Of a DNA stretch of 8,756 bases, positions 6,889 to 8,756 are shown one piece after another. The first letter of the stretch is position 1, and each line of letters begins with the position of its first letter. The notes under the pieces are model-generated. The model did not search any database. It was not told where the DNA came from and saw only the letters and a program-made list of their open reading frames with translations. This DNA comes from an uncultured beta proteobacterium (lineage in GTDB: Bacteria; Pseudomonadota; Gammaproteobacteria; Burkholderiales; Burkholderiaceae), in contig CAIYZI010000605.1 in NCBI GenBank assembly GCA_903930665.1, positions 1-8,756 of the forward strand, in the 5' to 3' direction. The position numbers were made by a program, and so were the translations under genes.

Positions 6889-6890
6889 AA

Positions 6891-7202
6891 ATGATGGATA
6901 CCCAAGCAAAAATCAAAGAAATCGTTACAAGTCACCCAGTAGTACTGTTTATGAAAGGCACTGCCCAATTCCCACAATGCGGATTTTCAGGCAACGCTAT
7001 CAATATTTTGAAATCCAGTGGCGTAGATAAGCTCCATACGGTGAATGTATTGGAAGAGCCAGAAATTCGTCAAGGAATCAAGGAATTTGCAAATTGGCCA
7101 ACTATTCCCCAGCTTTATATCAATGGTGAATTCATTGGTGGCTCTGACATCATGACCGAAATGTTCCAAAGCGGCGAATTGCAAAAGCTGGTTAAGTCTT
7201 AA
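6891..7202 (+). CDS. grxD: Monothiol glutaredoxin, CGFS type (Grx4)
   Basis: Small cytosolic glutaredoxin that, in this family, binds a [2Fe-2S] cluster bridged between two monomers with glutathione and helps deliver or store iron-sulfur clusters, often with BolA partners. The 103 residues show M-K-G-T (21-24) with the glutathione-binding lysine, the signature C-G-F-S at 30-33, the cis-proline loop W-P-T-I-P-Q (69-74), and G-G-S-D (83-86). The single active-site cysteine C30 and the loop before it (A-Q-F-P-Q) mark a monothiol type rather than a CPYC type. The gene starts with two consecutive ATG codons; 6894 would give M-D-T-Q and has slightly better spacing from the AGGA site. It has its own 82-base leader after prmC, and rmuC follows after 19 bases. 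Confidence 0.96.
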   Translation: MMDTQAKIKEIVTSHPVVLFMKGTAQFPQCGFSGNAINILKSSGVDKLHTVNVLEEPEIRQGIKEFANWPTIPQLYINGEFIGGSDIMTEMFQSGELQKLVKS

Positions 7203-7221
7203 TTCAATCAAGCTCTATTTA

Positions 7222-8493
7222 GTGACATTTGATCTGAGCTCTTTGCTACTGTTTGGCCTACCATTTGGAATATGCGTAGGCCTTTTGGTTTATGCGTTCA
7301 ACTTACGCTCTACGATTTCTCGGATTGAATCAGAGGTTCAGACACAATCAATGCTGACCATGAGTCTGCGTAGCGAGCGTGATCAAGCACTACAAAATGC
7401 CATTCGACTTGAAGCAGAGCTAGATTCGGAGCGCAAACAAGGTCTAGGCCGAATTGAATCCCTAAACGAAGCCAAGGAAGCACTCACTAGCCAGTTTAAG
7501 AATTTGGCCAATGAGATTCTGGAAGATAAATCTAAGCGTTTTAGCGAGCAAAATGCCGCTAGCCTAGATGCATTGCTAAAACCACTACAAACCAAGCTTT
7601 CTGAATTTAAAGAACAAGTCAGCAACTCTTATGGAAATGAGGCACGCGAACGTTTTGCTCTCAAGAGTGAAATTGAACGGCTTGCTAATCTGAACTTACG
7701 CATGTCTGATGAGACACGCTCGCTCACTCAAGCACTGAAGGGCGACTCTAAAGTCCAGGGCAACTGGGGTGAGTTGGTTCTTGAGTCCATTCTAGAATCC
7801 TCTGGATTACGTAAAGGTGAAGAGTATCTGGTTCAGGATAGTCATACGCTCACTGACGGTTCACGTTTACAACCAGACGTTGTCGTTAAGCTTCCTGAAG
7901 GCAGAAGCCTTGTAGTGGATAGTAAAGTTTCCATCACTGCCTATGCAAGACATGCAGAAACAACTGACCCGCTAATTGCCGAGCGTGAGCTAGCTGCCCA
8001 TATTCAGTCACTACGTCAACACATCCAAGGGCTTTCCAGCAAGAACTACAGCTCACTCTACGGAATAGGCTCAGTTGATTTCGTATTGATGTTTGTGCCG
8101 ATAGAACCAGCCTTCTTATTAGCGCTCAAAACAGCACCAAATCTCTATCAAGAGGCCTTGGCAAAGAATATTGTCTTGGTTTGCCCGAGCACGCTGATGG
8201 CCACACTTCGTACAGTTGCGCATTTATGGAGACAAGACCACCAAAACCGCAATGCTCTAGAAATTGCCAAACAATGTGGCACTCTCTATGACAAATTTGT
8301 CGGTTTTGTCGATGATCTCGAAAAATTAGGTCAACGTCTAGATCAAGCACAAGGTAGTTATCACGATGCGTTCAATAAACTGAAATCCGGCAAAGGCAAC
8401 CTGATCCGTACTGCTGAAAAAGTACGCGAACTTGGTGTTAAGCCTAGCAAGAATTTATCAGCTCCGCTGCTTGAGTCATCTAGCGAAGATTAG
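7222..8493 (+). CDS. rmuC: RmuC family DNA recombination protein
   Basis: RmuC-family proteins are nuclease-like; E. coli rmuC limits recombination between short inverted repeats. The 423 residues begin with one membrane-anchor segment (about 7-26, L-L-L-F-G-L-P-F-G-I-C-V-G). A long charged coiled coil covers about 30-170. The RmuC core follows from K-V-Q-G-N-W-G-E (177-184). A restriction-like core is visible as P-D (218-219), then V-V-D-S-K (231-235), fitting a PD-(D/E)xK arrangement. Further family blocks are V-L-M-F-V-P-I-E-P-A-F (288-298) and C-P-S-T-L-M-A-T-L (321-329). The start is GTG at 7222, 19 bases after grxD; no strong Shine-Dalgarno is seen, but the membrane segment begins correctly from it. 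It converges on the phasin gene with 25 bases between the stops. Confidence 0.95.
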   Translation: MTFDLSSLLLFGLPFGICVGLLVYAFNLRSTISRIESEVQTQSMLTMSLRSERDQALQNAIRLEAELDSERKQGLGRIESLNEAKEALTSQFKNLANEILEDKSKRFSEQNAASLDALLKPLQTKLSEFKEQVSNSYGNEARERFALKSEIERLANLNLRMSDETRSLTQALKGDSKVQGNWGELVLESILESSGLRKGEEYLVQDSHTLTDGSRLQPDVVVKLPEGRSLVVDSKVSITAYARHAETTDPLIAERELAAHIQSLRQHIQGLSSKNYSSLYGIGSVDFVLMFVPIEPAFLLALKTAPNLYQEALAKNIVLVCPSTLMATLRTVAHLWRQDHQNRNALEIAKQCGTLYDKFVGFVDDLEKLGQRLDQAQGSYHDAFNKLKSGKGNLIRTAEKVRELGVKPSKNLSAPLLESSSED

Positions 8494-8518
8494 AGTTAAC
8501 TTACTTTTTCTCAAGAAA

Positions 8519-8756
8519 TTACGCTGATTTACGAGTGCTTACTGTAGTGCTTATTGAAGCGCTTACTAAAGCATCTTTACTTGCGGCACGGAGCTGTTCA
8601 AAACCTTGCAATGCGCCACTGTACACAGTTTTAAAACAAGAGATAAACACATCTGAGAGCTGGTGCATTGGCGGCTATCGCATTCATCCAATCTTGTACG
8701 CCGTCCTGCAATTGATCGAAGCTTGCATCTACAACGTTTGTAAATTCTTTACTACC
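8519..8756 (-). CDS. Phasin family protein, C-terminal part, apparent frameshift
   Basis: C-terminal part of a phasin, the small amphipathic proteins that coat polyhydroxyalkanoate granules. The gene enters from the right edge. The first 33 codons (8756-8658) read with V-V-D-A-S-F-D-Q-L-Q-D-G-V and end A-A-N-A-P-A. The frame then shifts, and codons 8656-8519 read S-D-V-F-I-S-C-F-K-T through to a TAA, ending T-R-K-S-A. Staying in the first frame gives a stop within about ten codons. Phasins commonly read N-A-P-A-G-S-D/E here, so two bases have probably been lost (or one gained) at about 8657. The C-terminal tail holds a 12-base tandem repeat. It may be a real pseudogene or a sequence error close to the edge. 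Assignment rests on the joined sequence; without the missing N-terminus it stays moderately sure. Confidence 0.65.
8534..8569. repeat. 12-base tandem repeat, three units, in the phasin tail
   Basis: Three adjacent 12-base units read AGTGCTTACTGT, AGTGCTTATTGA and AGCGCTTACTAA on the plus strand; a more diverged fourth may follow at 8570-8581. In the minus-strand phasin frame each unit is four codons, giving L-V-S-A, S-I-S-T and T-V-S-T, so the repeat keeps the reading frame and encodes a Ser/Thr/Ala-rich tail. Confidence 0.6.

Noticed and set aside
8494..8518. Bidirectional terminator between rmuC and the phasin
   Set aside because: Only a very short, AT-rich TTTCT-CA-AGAAA symmetry is present, with an impossibly small loop; it is too weak to call.
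1..8756. A novel defence, mobile or biosynthetic system in the window
   Set aside because: All complete genes belong to known housekeeping families and no insertion boundaries, phage genes or repeat arrays are seen.

Overview
This window reads as ordinary chromosomal housekeeping DNA from a betaproteobacterium of the Burkholderiales. The moderate GC content (judged by eye), the Burkholderia-like HemA and RF1 sequences and the gene set point to Polynucleobacter or a close relative. This assignment is inferred from remembered protein families, not from a search. No CRISPR array, phage, transposon, rRNA or tRNA is visible, and I found no convincing undescribed defence or biosynthetic system. Coding density is very high and no gene-free stretch exceeds about 130 bases.

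Layout. Positions 1-678 (+) hold a DsbC-type periplasmic disulfide isomerase whose 5' end is broken by at least one apparent frameshift at the window edge. It is followed by a family M61 metallopeptidase with a PDZ domain (695-2479) and by uracil-DNA glycosylase (2476-3246), which has a TTG start overlapping the M61 stop. A small three-helix GlsB/YeaQ/YmgE-like membrane protein lies on the minus strand (3235-3492) and converges on ung with a 12-base overlap. A second plus-strand run follows: hemA (3536-4852), prfA (4853-5932), prmC (5942-6808), grxD (6891-7202) and rmuC (7222-8493). The right edge (8519-8756, minus) is the C-terminal part of a phasin, again with an apparent frameshift.

How the genes relate. 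hemA starts tetrapyrrole synthesis by reducing glutamyl-tRNA. The next two genes form a functional pair: RF1 (prfA) terminates translation, and PrmC methylates the glutamine of the RF1 GGQ motif. grxD is a CGFS monothiol glutaredoxin used in iron-sulfur cluster handling, and rmuC is a membrane-anchored nuclease-like recombination factor. hemA, prfA and prmC are packed tightly enough to be one transcript. grxD has its own 82-base leader with a good ribosome binding site and an imperfect direct repeat.

The points most worth a second look are: frameshifts in both edge genes; two opposing -10 elements arranged as an inverted repeat at the glsB-like/hemA boundary, implying a possibly leaderless hemA mRNA; an Ung with enlarged DNA-contacting loops; a 12-base tandem repeat in the phasin C-terminus; and the direct repeat upstream of grxD.
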